The notes: generated by a model from the sequence alone, not told the origin. 64,000 bases of DNA from an uncultured Streptococcus sp. (GCA_934229725.1 CAKQDX010000002.1:1-64000), one strand, 5' to 3'. Shown: positions 44,696 to 53,545, counted from the stretch's first letter. Numbers and translations are program-made.

Positions 44696-45022
44696 ATGTC
44701 AAATCTACAAGAATATATCAGTAAACGTATTAGAGTCTTACGAATAAAAGAGGGAATGACTCAAGAAATGCTTGAAGAAAAAGCTGAACTAGGGACAAAT
44801 TACGTTTATAAAATTGAAAATCTAGAACCTAATATCAAAATCAAAACTCTTGAAAAAATTATGAAAGCCTTAGATGTTGATATCCCCACTTTCTTTGATG
44901 TCACACTAAAAGAAGAAGATAGCGATTTGGTAAAACTGATTGATAATTTAAAAGCATTGCCTGCGTACAAACAAAAGAAATTAATCAAAGCTATCAATAC
45001 TATTATGACTGAAACAAAATAG
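44696..45022 (+). CDS. XRE-family helix-turn-helix regulator
   Basis: A 108-residue regulator: Cro/CI-type HTH at about 8-65 (RIRVLRIKEGMTQEMLEEKA, NYVYKIENLEPNIKI) and a short C-terminal helical region. It is divergent from the LPxTG protein gene and separated from it by four phased dyads, so it most likely controls both genes. RBS GAGGTGG overlaps the fourth dyad. Comparable to small XRE proteins that regulate surface or conjugation genes; ligand unknown. Confidence 0.8.
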   Translation: MSNLQEYISKRIRVLRIKEGMTQEMLEEKAELGTNYVYKIENLEPNIKIKTLEKIMKALDVDIPTFFDVTLKEEDSDLVKLIDNLKALPAYKQKKLIKAINTIMTETK

Positions 45023-45073
45023 CAGAAACTTTTTGAACTTAACAACTACTTTAGGTTAAAATAGAATTTAAGT

Positions 45074-45114
45074 AAAAGACTTATCTCTATGCAAGATAGA
45101 GATAAGTCTTTTTA
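45074..45114 (+). terminator. XRE gene terminator
   Basis: AAAAGACTTATCTCTAT (45074-45090) and its exact complement (45096-45112), T5 after; works in both directions. Confidence 0.8.
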
Positions 45115-45231
45115 GCTTTCTTTATTTATCATTGTGATATATAAATATGAAAAATTGTTCATTCTAATAGTATGATAACCATAATAACTAGCCCCTCCTA
45201 CGACAACAACCCCTGTACCAACGAGACTCAT
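45112..45231 (-). CDS. Possible 39-aa hydrophobic peptide
   Basis: A short frame (MSLVGTGVVVVGGASYYGYH, then polar/aromatic) with one hydrophobic segment. No good ribosome site; its stop falls inside the terminator at 45112. It may be a relic of a membrane protein N-terminus or a small peptide. Low confidence that it is expressed. Confidence 0.2.
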   Translation of the reverse strand: MSLVGTGVVVVGGASYYGYHTIRMNNFSYLYITMINKES

Positions 45232-45511
45232 TTTTACAGTCTTGTTCCTAATTTATTTATTTGCATATCTTTTAAAAAATCCAATACTTTGAAATGCTTA
45301 GTAATTTATCCCTTATTATCTCTGATAGTAAAAACAAACTGTTTGTAAATACCTGACTCTAAACCCTTTTGAATATCACATTTGGCATAACTAAATTTAA
45401 ATTATTATTTCCCTAAGATAATAGAATCTGATAAAATCATAGCCACACATCTAACGGGTGATTTATTTGTTTCGCACCTTCGGAACAAAACAGACTTAAA
45501 GTCACATAATA
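45232..45511. other. Non-coding AT-rich stretch
   Basis: Apart from a small hairpin (GTTTCG..CGGAAC near 45468-45487) I see no gene, promoter with two good elements, or repeat in this interval. Confidence 0.5.
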
Positions 45512-45555
45512 AATAAAAATTCCATCGACACAAATAAATCGGTGGAATTTTATTC
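45512..45555. terminator. Bidirectional hairpin downstream of adhP
   Basis: AAAATTCCATCGA (45516-45528) pairs with TCGGTGGAATTTT (45539-45551) with one mismatch. It lies about 90 nt past the adhP stop. Confidence 0.55.
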
Positions 45556-45641
45556 TGATAAGCTTCTTTCAAAAGTGATTTAGTCTGTTTAAACTGCTCT
45601 CCTCTTCAAGTAATCGTGACAACACTATAAGAGAGATATTC

Positions 45642-46661
45642 TTACTTAGTGAAATCTAATACTTTGCGTCCTTGGATTTGTCCTTTTTCCATTTGATCAA
45701 AGACTTCTACTGCTGTATCAACTGGAACGGTTTCAACAACTGGTACCACCAAGCCTTGTGCGCCAAAGTCGAAGGCTTCTTCCAAGTCCTTACGTGTACC
45801 TACAAGAGATCCAACAACACGAATACCATCTAGAACTGTTTTAACAATTGAAAGTTCCATGTATTCAGATGGTAGACCAACGGCAACAACTGTACCACCG
45901 GCACGTACACTATCGACAGCCTGGTTGAAGGCAACCTTAGAAACAGCTGTGACAACTGCACTGTGAGTACCACCAGTTTTTTCTTGGATATAGCCTGCCA
46001 CATCTTTAACTTCTTTACCATTTACAACTAAATCAGCGCCAGACTCTTTAGCCAAATCAAGTTTATCTTGGTTGATATCAACAGCTACTACTCGTGCATT
46101 AAACACTTTCTTAGCGTATTGAATAGCCAAGTTCCCTAGTCCTCCAGCACCATAAATAGCAACCCATTGACCAGGTTCAACTTTAGCCTCTTTAATCGCT
46201 TTATAGGTTGTGACTCCTGCACAAGTAATAGATGAAGCTTGAGCTGGGTTAAGTCCTTCCGGAACTTTTACAGCGTAGTCAGCTGTAACCAAAGCATAAT
46301 CACTCATACCACCATCAACATTATAACCTGCATTTTTTACAGAACGACAAAGAGTTTCACGACCAGTTGTACAATATTCACAATGGCCACATCCTTCAAA
46401 GAACCAAGCAATGGACACACGGTCACCTTTTTTGAGTGTTTTAACACCTTCGCCCACTTCTTCGACAATACCAATTCCTTCATGTCCCAAGATACGACCT
46501 GGAACCTTACCAAAATCTCCATGAGCTACGTGAAGGTCCGTATGACAGACACCACAATATTCCACTTTAACCAAAGCTTGACCATGTCCTACTACCGCTG
46601 GTTTGTCATGATTAACAACTTCTACTCCTGTACCTTCATTATTAACAACAACTGCTCTCAT
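45642..46661 (-). CDS. adhP: Zinc-dependent alcohol dehydrogenase AdhP-type
   Basis: A 339-residue medium-chain alcohol dehydrogenase reducing acetaldehyde or short aldehydes with NADH. Catalytic-zinc CGVCHTDLH (36-44), structural-zinc site CGHCEYCTTGRETLC (about 91-105) and NAD-binding GAGGLGNLA are intact. The ATG at 46661 follows GGAGG; the ORF's first ATG overlaps that site. Promoter carries an overlapping cre site, predicting glucose repression. Confidence 0.94.
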   Translation of the reverse strand: MRAVVVNNEGTGVEVVNHDKPAVVGHGQALVKVEYCGVCHTDLHVAHGDFGKVPGRILGHEGIGIVEEVGEGVKTLKKGDRVSIAWFFEGCGHCEYCTTGRETLCRSVKNAGYNVDGGMSDYALVTADYAVKVPEGLNPAQASSITCAGVTTYKAIKEAKVEPGQWVAIYGAGGLGNLAIQYAKKVFNARVVAVDINQDKLDLAKESGADLVVNGKEVKDVAGYIQEKTGGTHSAVVTAVSKVAFNQAVDSVRAGGTVVAVGLPSEYMELSIVKTVLDGIRVVGSLVGTRKDLEEAFDFGAQGLVVPVVETVPVDTAVEVFDQMEKGQIQGRKVLDFTK

Positions 46662-46696
46662 TTTAGTTACCTCCATATAAGAACTTTAACACTTTC

Positions 46697-46732
46697 ATTG
46701 TAGCACTTGCGCAAAAAATGTCAACGCTTACA
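46697..46732 (-). promoter_or_regulatory. adhP promoter with overlapping cre site
   Basis: TTGACA (46724-46719), 16 bp, TACAAT (46702-46697) with extended TG. TGTAAGCGTTGACA (46732-46719) fits the cre consensus and overlaps the -35. Confidence 0.75.
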
Positions 46733-46782
46733 ATAATCTTTCTCTATCATTTAGAAATTTTCGTGAAAGCCCTTTATACCAA

Positions 46783-47064
46783 TCAATCATTTCCAAGATA
46801 CCTGTATTTTCTTACAAGTGTCCTAGAATCCAGAAGACTGACCTCAAAATGGAAATAATGGTTGCGTCCATCCCTAGCATTCTCTTTATTCAATAAAAAA
46901 TAGTTCTTCTGACTGATTGCCATCTCTCTCAGAATATCATCCGTCAAGAAGGTCAGAGGTATATCCATAGCAGAATAGCGATAAAAATCTTCTTCAAATT
47001 TTAAATAGCTATCAGAAAAATAGTCAATTTGAAGCTTATCGTCATAAATTTTTCTCTTCTTCAT
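46783..47064 (-). CDS. Small protein of the umuC-like operon (DUF5960-like)
   Basis: A 93-residue basic/aromatic cytoplasmic protein (MKKRKIYDDKLQIDYFSDSY). I believe it belongs to the streptococcal DUF5960 group that travels with the umuC operon, from its position and length rather than from a diagnostic motif. It overlaps the YolD-like gene by 23 nt, so it is co-translated with the damage operon. Function unknown. Confidence 0.6.
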   Translation of the reverse strand: MKKRKIYDDKLQIDYFSDSYLKFEEDFYRYSAMDIPLTFLTDDILREMAISQKNYFLLNKENARDGRNHYFHFEVSLLDSRTLVRKYRYLGND

Positions 47065-47419
47065 TTATGGCTTCAACCCCCAAGCTAATTTCTAGTATAT
47101 CCTTAATGCAAATTCGTATATGCTGCTTGTCAGATCTTACCGTAACTTGATTAAGATTCAATTCAACCACATAGCCACTATATCTACAGCATCTATTTTT
47201 ATCCTTTATCTGAAAACTTCCCAGTAATTGACCCGTATAAAGCTGGTTTAATAGGGTAAATTTCTCCAAATCATCCAAATGACTCGTAACATCTTCTTTA
47301 GTCTTATCTTCATATAAGGAACTTGTGTGTTCTGACAAGAAAAAGCCCATCCACTTCATCATTCCCCTATCTTGGTGCTCCCTAGCTGATTGAAATGGGA
47401 GGTAACTACGGTCTATCAT
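47042..47419 (-). CDS. YolD-like protein
   Basis: A 125-residue protein with DRGMMKWMGFFLSEH (about 18-32), matching the N-terminal DRGxxKWxxxxLPEH of YolD-like proteins, which are found beside Y-family polymerases (B. subtilis yqjX-yqjW). It overlaps the polymerase gene by 4 nt and is thus part of the HdiR-controlled operon. It may play the UmuD-like accessory role in firmicutes. Confidence 0.75.
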   Translation of the reverse strand: MIDRSYLPFQSAREHQDRGMMKWMGFFLSEHTSSLYEDKTKEDVTSHLDDLEKFTLLNQLYTGQLLGSFQIKDKNRCCRYSGYVVELNLNQVTVRSDKQHIRICIKDILEISLGVEAINEEEKNL

Positions 47420-48831
47420 TTTAAGCCATCCAATCCTCCAGCTGAGTGTCCACCAATAAGCTTACTGCGAGCAAGGCTCCTAGAGGCCTCTTGTAAAGCA
47501 GTAGCCTTTTGAAGGGTAGTGAAACCAAATTCCTGACGAATACTATCTATAGCTGCCTGAAGCCTTTCTTCTTTATCAATTTCTTCGGGATTATCAAACA
47601 AAGAGAGAACTTGAATCTTTTCGTCTACAAAATTTGCATAAGAAACACTGACACTTCTAACGGCCCCTCCTTGATATTTCTTTCTAAAGAGTGCAATGAC
47701 ATGGCTTATTAGTACTCTCGTATTATTAGCCGGTTCAATCTTCATTTGTGCTTGTAGCAAGCGCTTGCTCTCTAACTTTGAAAATCCAATGCTAATGGAA
47801 ACTTGACAAGCTTTCTTATGGGCTCGTCTTAATCTAATGGCTACCTGTTCTGCCATCTCTCTTAGAATCAATTCTATATCAGCTTGACGCTCATAGTCTC
47901 GTGGTAAGATTTGAGAATTTCCTAAGCCATGTGACTTTGGTTTATAAGGTTTATGAACATTACTCTCATCAATACCATTGGCATGAAAAAAGAGGTCCAG
48001 TCCAGCAACACCTAATTCCTTTTTAAGGATATCAGGATTGCTATTCGCAAGTTCTCGAATAGAGAAAATTCCTAACTTATTTAGACGCTTCTCCATTCGC
48101 TTTCCAATCCCCCAGAAATCGGTCATATGGGGAATATTCCAAACCTTGGTCTCAACATCTTCATAAGACCAATTGGCTCTCATAGTAGCCGTATGTTTGG
48201 CCTCATTATCAAGAGCTAACTTGGCCAATAAGGGGTTGCTGTTAGACATCCCAACTGTTGAGTAAATACCTGTCTCCCTCCAAATATCTCTTTGAATACG
48301 CCCTGAAATCATATCTAACTTATCTCTTCTTGTAACTGTTCTATCGGGAATAAAGTAATTCAGTGATGACGTGAGATCAATGAAACCCTCATCAATCGAG
48401 TAAGGAAGAATATCTTCAACACTGGCATAATTCTGGAAAATGTGTTGAATCTGGATATTCTTTTTTATATAGAGGTCCATTCTAGGAGGGACGATAAAGG
48501 TAACCTTGGCCCAAGATTCGATATAATCTACAAAATCTCTATCCGTTGGAAGTCCCTGCTTTTTGGCATTATAATAATGAAACTTACGAGAATGAATATC
48601 AAAAGGTAGGTCATAAGAACGACTAACATTTGACTTACCAAAAACTTTTTTAAATATGGGCGAAGAAGCTAGTATCAAACCATTAGCGTTTTCCGCTCGG
48701 CTCATCACACATAGAGAGGTTTTAAGAGGGTGCAGGCCACGTTCAACACACTCCACACTCGCATAGAAAGATTTCATATCGACAAAAGCAATATCACTTT
48801 GTGGCTCTCTTGAATAATCAAAATATCCCAT
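47416..48831 (-). CDS. umuC: Y-family DNA polymerase (UmuC/ImpB-like)
   Basis: A 471-residue translesion polymerase: FVDMKSFYASVE (catalytic Asp) near 17-28, SIDEGFIDLTSS near 146-157, then thumb, little finger and C-terminal tail. It belongs to the UmuC/UvrX branch of firmicutes. First gene of a three-gene operon with a 22-bp perfect palindrome over its start site, probably the operator of the LexA-like HdiR at 32878-33567. RBS AAAGGAG is 6 nt before the ATG. Confidence 0.92.
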   Translation of the reverse strand: MGYFDYSREPQSDIAFVDMKSFYASVECVERGLHPLKTSLCVMSRAENANGLILASSPIFKKVFGKSNVSRSYDLPFDIHSRKFHYYNAKKQGLPTDRDFVDYIESWAKVTFIVPPRMDLYIKKNIQIQHIFQNYASVEDILPYSIDEGFIDLTSSLNYFIPDRTVTRRDKLDMISGRIQRDIWRETGIYSTVGMSNSNPLLAKLALDNEAKHTATMRANWSYEDVETKVWNIPHMTDFWGIGKRMEKRLNKLGIFSIRELANSNPDILKKELGVAGLDLFFHANGIDESNVHKPYKPKSHGLGNSQILPRDYERQADIELILREMAEQVAIRLRRAHKKACQVSISIGFSKLESKRLLQAQMKIEPANNTRVLISHVIALFRKKYQGGAVRSVSVSYANFVDEKIQVLSLFDNPEEIDKEERLQAAIDSIRQEFGFTTLQKATALQEASRSLARSKLIGGHSAGGLDGLK

Positions 48832-48841
48832 GCTTGCTCCT

Positions 48842-48893
48842 TTGTTAGTTTATAAACTAACAATAGTATAAAATATAACTTGTTTTATTTCAA
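48842..48893 (-). promoter_or_regulatory. umuC-operon promoter and HdiR-type operator
   Basis: TTGAAA (48893-48888), 17 bp, TATACT (48870-48865). A 22-bp perfect palindrome, 48842-48863 (TTGTTAGTTTA and its complement), begins just downstream of the -10. Confidence 0.8.
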
Positions 48894-48901
48894 GTATTTT
48901 C

Positions 48902-48940
48902 CATAAAAAATAACAACATCCCTTCTAGAATGTTGTTATC
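48902..48940 (-). terminator. Terminator of the amino-acid ABC operon
   Basis: ATAACAACAT (48910-48919) and ATGTTGTTAT (48930-48939), T6 on the minus strand. Confidence 0.75.
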
Positions 48941-48943
48941 CTT

Positions 48944-49795
48944 CTATTTTTTCCCTTTAACTTGGTCGGTAGCGACATCTTCACCGAACCATTTATCAGA
49001 AATCTTTTGGAATTCTCCATTTTTATAAAGGATTTCAAAACCTTGATTGATTTTGTTAATCAGAGTCTTATCTGACTTACGGGCACCTACGGCAAAGCTT
49101 TCACCCTCATAACCAGCAGGCATAACGTTATACTGATTCAGAACTCCTGATTTCTCTAGGTAATAATTAGCGTACACACGGTCAATCAACAAGCCATCAA
49201 TACGTCCACTCTCAAGGTCAATCAAGGCTTGTGTAAAGGTTGAATATTGGACTGCTTTTTGGTTAGCCACAATGTTCTTCAAAATTTTCGGAGAAGCATT
49301 GAAAGCATCATAACCAGAGGAACCTGCCTGAGCACCTAAGGTCTTACCGGACATTCCTGCAACAGAATCAATCCCTGAAGATTTTTTGGTTACCAGTACT
49401 TGTTCATTGATCATATAAGGTTCCGTAAAGTCTGCTGACTGCTTACGTTCATCAGTAACTGAGTAGCCATTCCAAATGAGATCAATTGTCCCATTCTTAA
49501 GTTCTGTTTCCTTCATATCCCAGTCAATGGCTTGCCATTCAACATCAATACCGTACAATTTAAAAACTGCGGTAGCAAGATCAATATCAAAACCGACATA
49601 GCTACCATTTTTCTCCTCATATCCCATAGGAACAAAGGTTGCATCAAAACCAATTTTGATTTTCTTTTCTTTGGTGTAGGTTTGCCACTGGTCTTTCTGA
49701 GTTGCAAAATGTGAGCGCGAGCTGCAAGCTGATAGCGCAAACAAAGGCAAGAGAACAAGACAGCCTAGCAAAACTGTTTTTACTATTTTTTTCAT
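48944..49795 (-). CDS. Amino-acid ABC transporter substrate-binding lipoprotein
   Basis: A 283-residue family 3 binding protein. Signal peptide with lipobox LSAC (about 21-24), then KIGFDATFVPMGYEEKNGSY and VGFDIDLATAVF typical of polar amino-acid binding proteins (glutamine, cystine or basic). It is the third gene of a permease-ATPase-binding protein operon. Substrate not identifiable by eye. Confidence 0.88.
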   Translation of the reverse strand: MKKIVKTVLLGCLVLLPLFALSACSSRSHFATQKDQWQTYTKEKKIKIGFDATFVPMGYEEKNGSYVGFDIDLATAVFKLYGIDVEWQAIDWDMKETELKNGTIDLIWNGYSVTDERKQSADFTEPYMINEQVLVTKKSSGIDSVAGMSGKTLGAQAGSSGYDAFNASPKILKNIVANQKAVQYSTFTQALIDLESGRIDGLLIDRVYANYYLEKSGVLNQYNVMPAGYEGESFAVGARKSDKTLINKINQGFEILYKNGEFQKISDKWFGEDVATDQVKGKK

Positions 49796-49807
49796 GCAAA
49801 ATCCTCA

Positions 49808-50437
49808 CTATTTTGGATTGATAGTGACAATCTCATCAGCGATGTTCTGTGCGAACTGCATATCGTGAGTGATAACAATTTGCGTAATCCCTGTATCACG
49901 ATTCTGCAAAATCAATTTCTCAACTTCTTGACGCAATTCAGGGTCCAGCGCTGAGGTTGGTTCATCATAGCCGACGATTTTGGGATCAATCATCATAGCA
50001 CGCGCAAAAGCAACCCGTTGTTTTTGTCCCCCAGAAAGAGAGTAAGGATAAGCATTTCCGTGAGCTCCAAGTCCTAAACGGTCAAGCAAACCTTGAGCTT
50101 TTTTCTGGGCATCTTCTTTAGACATTCCCATCGTCTTAATTGGCGAAAGCATCAAGTTATCTAAGACAGTCAAGTGCGGAAACAGTTGAAAATCTTGGAA
50201 AACAAAGCCCAGCAAATTACGACTTTCCATCTGATCCAAAGGAATCTCTTCATTTTCATAGATAATTTGCCCAGAATCAATGGTTTCAAGTCCCGCTAAC
50301 ATACGCAAAAGAGTAGTCTTACCACCACCAGATGGTCCAACGATAGCTAGGATTTTCCCTTCTTCAACAGTTAAGTTGTATTTATCAAAAATTTTGTGTT
50401 GACCAAATTGCTTGGAAATATTTTTTAATTCTAACAT
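49808..50437 (-). CDS. Amino-acid ABC transporter ATPase (short form)
   Basis: A 209-residue ATPase with GPSGGGKTT (Walker A), LSGGQKQR, GYDEPTSALDP (Walker B; Gly-Tyr in place of the usual Leu-Phe) and ITHD. It ends soon after the H-loop, about 30 residues short of typical GlnQ-type ATPases, yet with a clean stop and no disruption. Lies between permease and binding protein. Confidence 0.88.
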   Translation of the reverse strand: MLELKNISKQFGQHKIFDKYNLTVEEGKILAIVGPSGGGKTTLLRMLAGLETIDSGQIIYENEEIPLDQMESRNLLGFVFQDFQLFPHLTVLDNLMLSPIKTMGMSKEDAQKKAQGLLDRLGLGAHGNAYPYSLSGGQKQRVAFARAMMIDPKIVGYDEPTSALDPELRQEVEKLILQNRDTGITQIVITHDMQFAQNIADEIVTINPK

Positions 50438-50445
50438 AAGGTCTC

Positions 50446-51087
50446 CTATTTATAATAGTTGAATTTCTTTTCGATGTGTTTCGAAGCCACAGTCACCACA
50501 CCCACAAGGATAAGATAGATAGCTCCAGCCACAAACATTGGTGCTAAGGTCGCATCACGGTTAGCAGCGGTACGACTTTCCAAAAGAAGGTCTCCGACTC
50601 CAAGAACATAAACCAATGATGAATCTTTAACCAAGTTAATAATTTCGTTGAAGATACTTGGCAAAACAATCTTGACCACTTGAGGAAGGATAACGTAGCG
50701 AATCGTTTGGAAAGGACTCAATTTAAGCATCTTGGCAGCTTCATACTGCCCTTTCGGAATAGCCAAGATTCCTCCGCGAAAAATCTCTGCAAAATAAGCT
50801 GCATAGTTAAGGGTAAAAGCAATAATGGCAGCTGGCAGACGGTCAAAGACAATCCCAACACTCGGAAGAACATAATACACAAATATCAATTGCAAAAGGA
50901 GCGGTGTCCCACGCATAATCCAAACATAAATGGTTAACAACCAATTTAAAGGTTTGAACTTAATCTGCATTAAGAAAGCAAGCACAATCCCTAATGGAAT
51001 CGACAGTACGATAACAATGAAAAATACTTGAAGTGTGACTACCGCACCATTCAAAAGGGCTGGTAATACTTCCAAAACGTATGACAT
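50446..51087 (-). CDS. Amino-acid ABC transporter permease
   Basis: A 213-residue HisM/GlnP-family permease with about five membrane segments, WIMRGTPLLLQLIFVYYVLP and the coupling motif EAAKMLKLSPFQTIRYVILP. First gene of the operon; RBS TAGGAG. Promoter and an imperfect inverted repeat lie upstream. Confidence 0.9.
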   Translation of the reverse strand: MSYVLEVLPALLNGAVVTLQVFFIVIVLSIPLGIVLAFLMQIKFKPLNWLLTIYVWIMRGTPLLLQLIFVYYVLPSVGIVFDRLPAAIIAFTLNYAAYFAEIFRGGILAIPKGQYEAAKMLKLSPFQTIRYVILPQVVKIVLPSIFNEIINLVKDSSLVYVLGVGDLLLESRTAANRDATLAPMFVAGAIYLILVGVVTVASKHIEKKFNYYK

Positions 51088-51104
51088 ATAAACTCCTATA
51101 ATTA

Positions 51105-51170
51105 TTTAGTATTTTTGAATATTATACCAAAAAAATCAAAAAAAGGGTATAAAATTTTGAAAATACTAAA
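51105..51170 (-). promoter_or_regulatory. Amino-acid ABC promoter in an imperfect 25-bp inverted repeat
   Basis: TTTAGTATTTTTGAATATTATACC (trimmed: 51105-51128) is roughly complementary to 51145-51170. An extended -10 (TGGTATAAT) lies in one arm. AATTTTGAAAATA-type sequences suggest a weak CodY box. Confidence 0.5.
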
Positions 51171-51171
51171 A

Positions 51172-51223
51172 AGGAGGGGGAGCGAACTCATTGTAATGAA
51201 CTTGAGTCCCCAGCCTCACTCCT
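51172..51223 (-). terminator. Long hairpin after the yjdM-like gene
   Basis: On the minus strand GGGGACTCA..TGAGTTCGCTCCCC inside GGAG..CTCC, followed by T5; terminates the gene at 51285-51617. Confidence 0.55.
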
Positions 51224-51284
51224 CAAAGACTTAACTAATATTGGTAATTGTAAATATCTAGGCTTACCTACCTATCCACTAATT

Positions 51285-51617
51285 TTAGACTTTCTTGACA
51301 AATTCAGATTTAAGTTTCATAGCACCGAAACCATCAATCTTACAGTCAATGTTGTGGTCGCCTTCAACTAAGCGAATATTTTTAACACGTGTTCCTTGCT
51401 TGATGTCTTTTGGCGCACCCTTAACTTTAAGGTCTTTAATAACTGTGACAGTATCACCATCAGTAAGACGTGTTCCGTTGCTATCAAGGACTACAAGACC
51501 TTCTTCTTCTGCAACCTCGTTTGGATCCCACTCATAGGCACATTCTGGACAGACTAACAAGATGCCATCTTCATAAACATACTCTGAGTTACATTTGGGA
51601 CAATTTGGTAGTGACAT
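51285..51617 (-). CDS. yjdM: YjdM/PhnA-family zinc-ribbon protein
   Basis: A 110-residue protein: N-terminal zinc ribbon CPKCNSEYVYEDG..CPECAYEW (about 6-29) and C-terminal KOW/SH3-like beta barrel (DSNGTRLTDGDTVTVIKDL). Long called PhnA, though it is not the phosphonoacetate hydrolase and not needed for phosphonate use. Role unknown. Monocistronic. Confidence 0.9.
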   Translation of the reverse strand: MSLPNCPKCNSEYVYEDGILLVCPECAYEWDPNEVAEEEGLVVLDSNGTRLTDGDTVTVIKDLKVKGAPKDIKQGTRVKNIRLVEGDHNIDCKIDGFGAMKLKSEFVKKV

Positions 51618-51687
51618 ATTTCTCTCCTAAAAATTCTGATATAGCTATTATTCTACTTTAGAATGAGTAATTACGCAAGAGTAAAAA

Positions 51688-51725
51688 CAAACAACACCTC
51701 CTAGAAAAATCAGAGGTGTTGGCAT
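51688..51725 (-). terminator. glmS terminator
   Basis: AACACCTC (51693-51700) and GAGGTGTT (51713-51720), T-rich on the minus strand. Confidence 0.7.
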
Positions 51726-51727
51726 TT

Positions 51728-53536
51728 TTATTCAACAGTAACTGACTTAGCCAAGTTACGTGGTTTATCAACGTCAAGTCCACGATGAAGCGTTGCAAAA
51801 TAAGCAATTAATTGAGTTGGCACAACCATTGAAATTGGTGACAAATATGGATGAACGTTGTTAAGAACGATGTCATCATCTTCTTTAGCGACATTTTCTT
51901 CCGCAATAGTCAAGACTTTAGCACCACGTGCTGCTACTTCTTGAATGTTACCACGAGTATGGCTAGCAAGGACTGGATCAGACAAGAGAGCGATAACAGG
52001 CGTACCATCTTCGATAAGGGCAATTGTACCATGTTTCAACTCACCTGCTGCAAAACCTTCACATTGGATGTATGAGATTTCTTTCAATTTAAGACTAGCT
52101 TCCATAGCCACATAGTAATCTTGTCCACGTCCGATATAGAATGCATTACGTGTTTCTGCAAGAAGGCTAGCAACTTTCTCATCAATGACTTCTTTTTCAG
52201 AAAGTGTTGATTCGATAGATTGAGCTACGAGAGATAATTCGTGAACCAAGTCAAAGGCCTTCGCTTTTTCATTACCATTAACTTCGCCTACTGCTTTTGC
52301 CAAGAAAGCCAAAGTTGCAATTTGAGCAGTATAAGCTTTAGTAGAAGCGACAGCAATTTCTGGTCCAGCGTGAAGAAGCATTGTATGGTCTGCTTCACGT
52401 GAAAGCGTTGAACCTGGAACATTTGTTACTGTCAAACTTGGAATGCCCATTTCGTTAGCTTTAACAAGTACCTGACGGCTATCAGCTGTTTCACCTGATT
52501 GGCTGATAAAGATAAAGAGAGGTTTCTTGCTAAGGAGAGGCATACCATAACCCCATTCAGAAGAAATACCAAGCTCTACTGGTGTATCAGTCAATTCTTC
52601 AAGCATCTTCTTAGAAGCAAAACCAGCATGATAAGAAGTTCCTGCTGCAAGAATATAGATACGGTCAGCATCTTGAACAGCCTTAATAATATCAGTATCC
52701 ACAGTCACTTGACCCTTGTCATCAGTGTAGGCTTGGATAAGCTTACGCATTACTGTTGGTTGCTCATCGATTTCTTTGAGCATATAGTATGGGTAAGTTC
52801 CTTTACCAATATCAGAAAGGTCAAGCTCAGCTGTATAACTATCACGTTCTTTGACATTTCCATCATAGTCTTCAACTTCAACACTATCAGCCTTCACGAT
52901 AACCAACTCTTGATCATGAATTTCCATGTATTGATTAGTTTCGCGAATCATAGCCATAGCATCTGAGCAGACCATATTATAGCCATCACCAAGACCAATC
53001 AAAAGTGGTGATTTGTTTTTTGCCACATAAATTGTTGATGCATCTTCAGAATCCATGAGTGCAAAAGCGTATGATCCACGAATAATATGAAGAGCCTTCT
53101 TGAAAGCGTCGAGAGTTGACAGACCGTCTTCTTCAACAAATTTACCAATCAAGTGAACAGCAATTTCAGTATCGGTTTGACCTTTGAAATGGTGACCAGA
53201 AAGGTATTCTTCCTTAATTTCAAGATAGTTTTCAATAACACCATTATGAACCAAAACAAAACGTTCTGTTTCTGAGCGGTGTGGGTGAGCATTGTCCTCT
53301 GTTGGTTTCCCGTGAGTCGCCCAACGAGTATGTCCAATACCAGCTGTTCCCTCTACTCCTTTAGTCTTAGTAGCAAGTTCTGCAATACGGCCCACAGCCT
53401 TAATTAATTGACTAGATGTATCACTAGCTACAAAGATACCAGCTGAATCATAGCCTCGGTATTCTAACTTTTCAAGTCCTTGAATCAAGATATCAGTTGC
53501 ATTTGTGTTCCCTACAACACCGACAATTCCGCACAT
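51728..53536 (-). CDS. glmS: Glutamine-fructose-6-phosphate aminotransferase (isomerising)
   Basis: A 602-residue enzyme making glucosamine-6-phosphate for wall precursors. Nucleophile Cys2 (MCGIVGVVGN), two SIS domains (SQSGETADS, AASTKAYTAQ-like) and the C-terminal KPRNLAKSVTVE are intact. No glmS ribozyme sequence is visible; the promoter is instead flanked by two NagR/dre-like sites. The leader can form two alternative hairpins near the start codon. Confidence 0.97.
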   Translation of the reverse strand: MCGIVGVVGNTNATDILIQGLEKLEYRGYDSAGIFVASDTSSQLIKAVGRIAELATKTKGVEGTAGIGHTRWATHGKPTEDNAHPHRSETERFVLVHNGVIENYLEIKEEYLSGHHFKGQTDTEIAVHLIGKFVEEDGLSTLDAFKKALHIIRGSYAFALMDSEDASTIYVAKNKSPLLIGLGDGYNMVCSDAMAMIRETNQYMEIHDQELVIVKADSVEVEDYDGNVKERDSYTAELDLSDIGKGTYPYYMLKEIDEQPTVMRKLIQAYTDDKGQVTVDTDIIKAVQDADRIYILAAGTSYHAGFASKKMLEELTDTPVELGISSEWGYGMPLLSKKPLFIFISQSGETADSRQVLVKANEMGIPSLTVTNVPGSTLSREADHTMLLHAGPEIAVASTKAYTAQIATLAFLAKAVGEVNGNEKAKAFDLVHELSLVAQSIESTLSEKEVIDEKVASLLAETRNAFYIGRGQDYYVAMEASLKLKEISYIQCEGFAAGELKHGTIALIEDGTPVIALLSDPVLASHTRGNIQEVAARGAKVLTIAEENVAKEDDDIVLNNVHPYLSPISMVVPTQLIAYFATLHRGLDVDKPRNLAKSVTVE

Positions 53537-53545
53537 ATTTTTTAT

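Noticed and set aside
51728..53536. glmS ribozyme
   Set aside because: The leader is about 85 nt, carries no ribozyme core, and protein-binding sites explain regulation.
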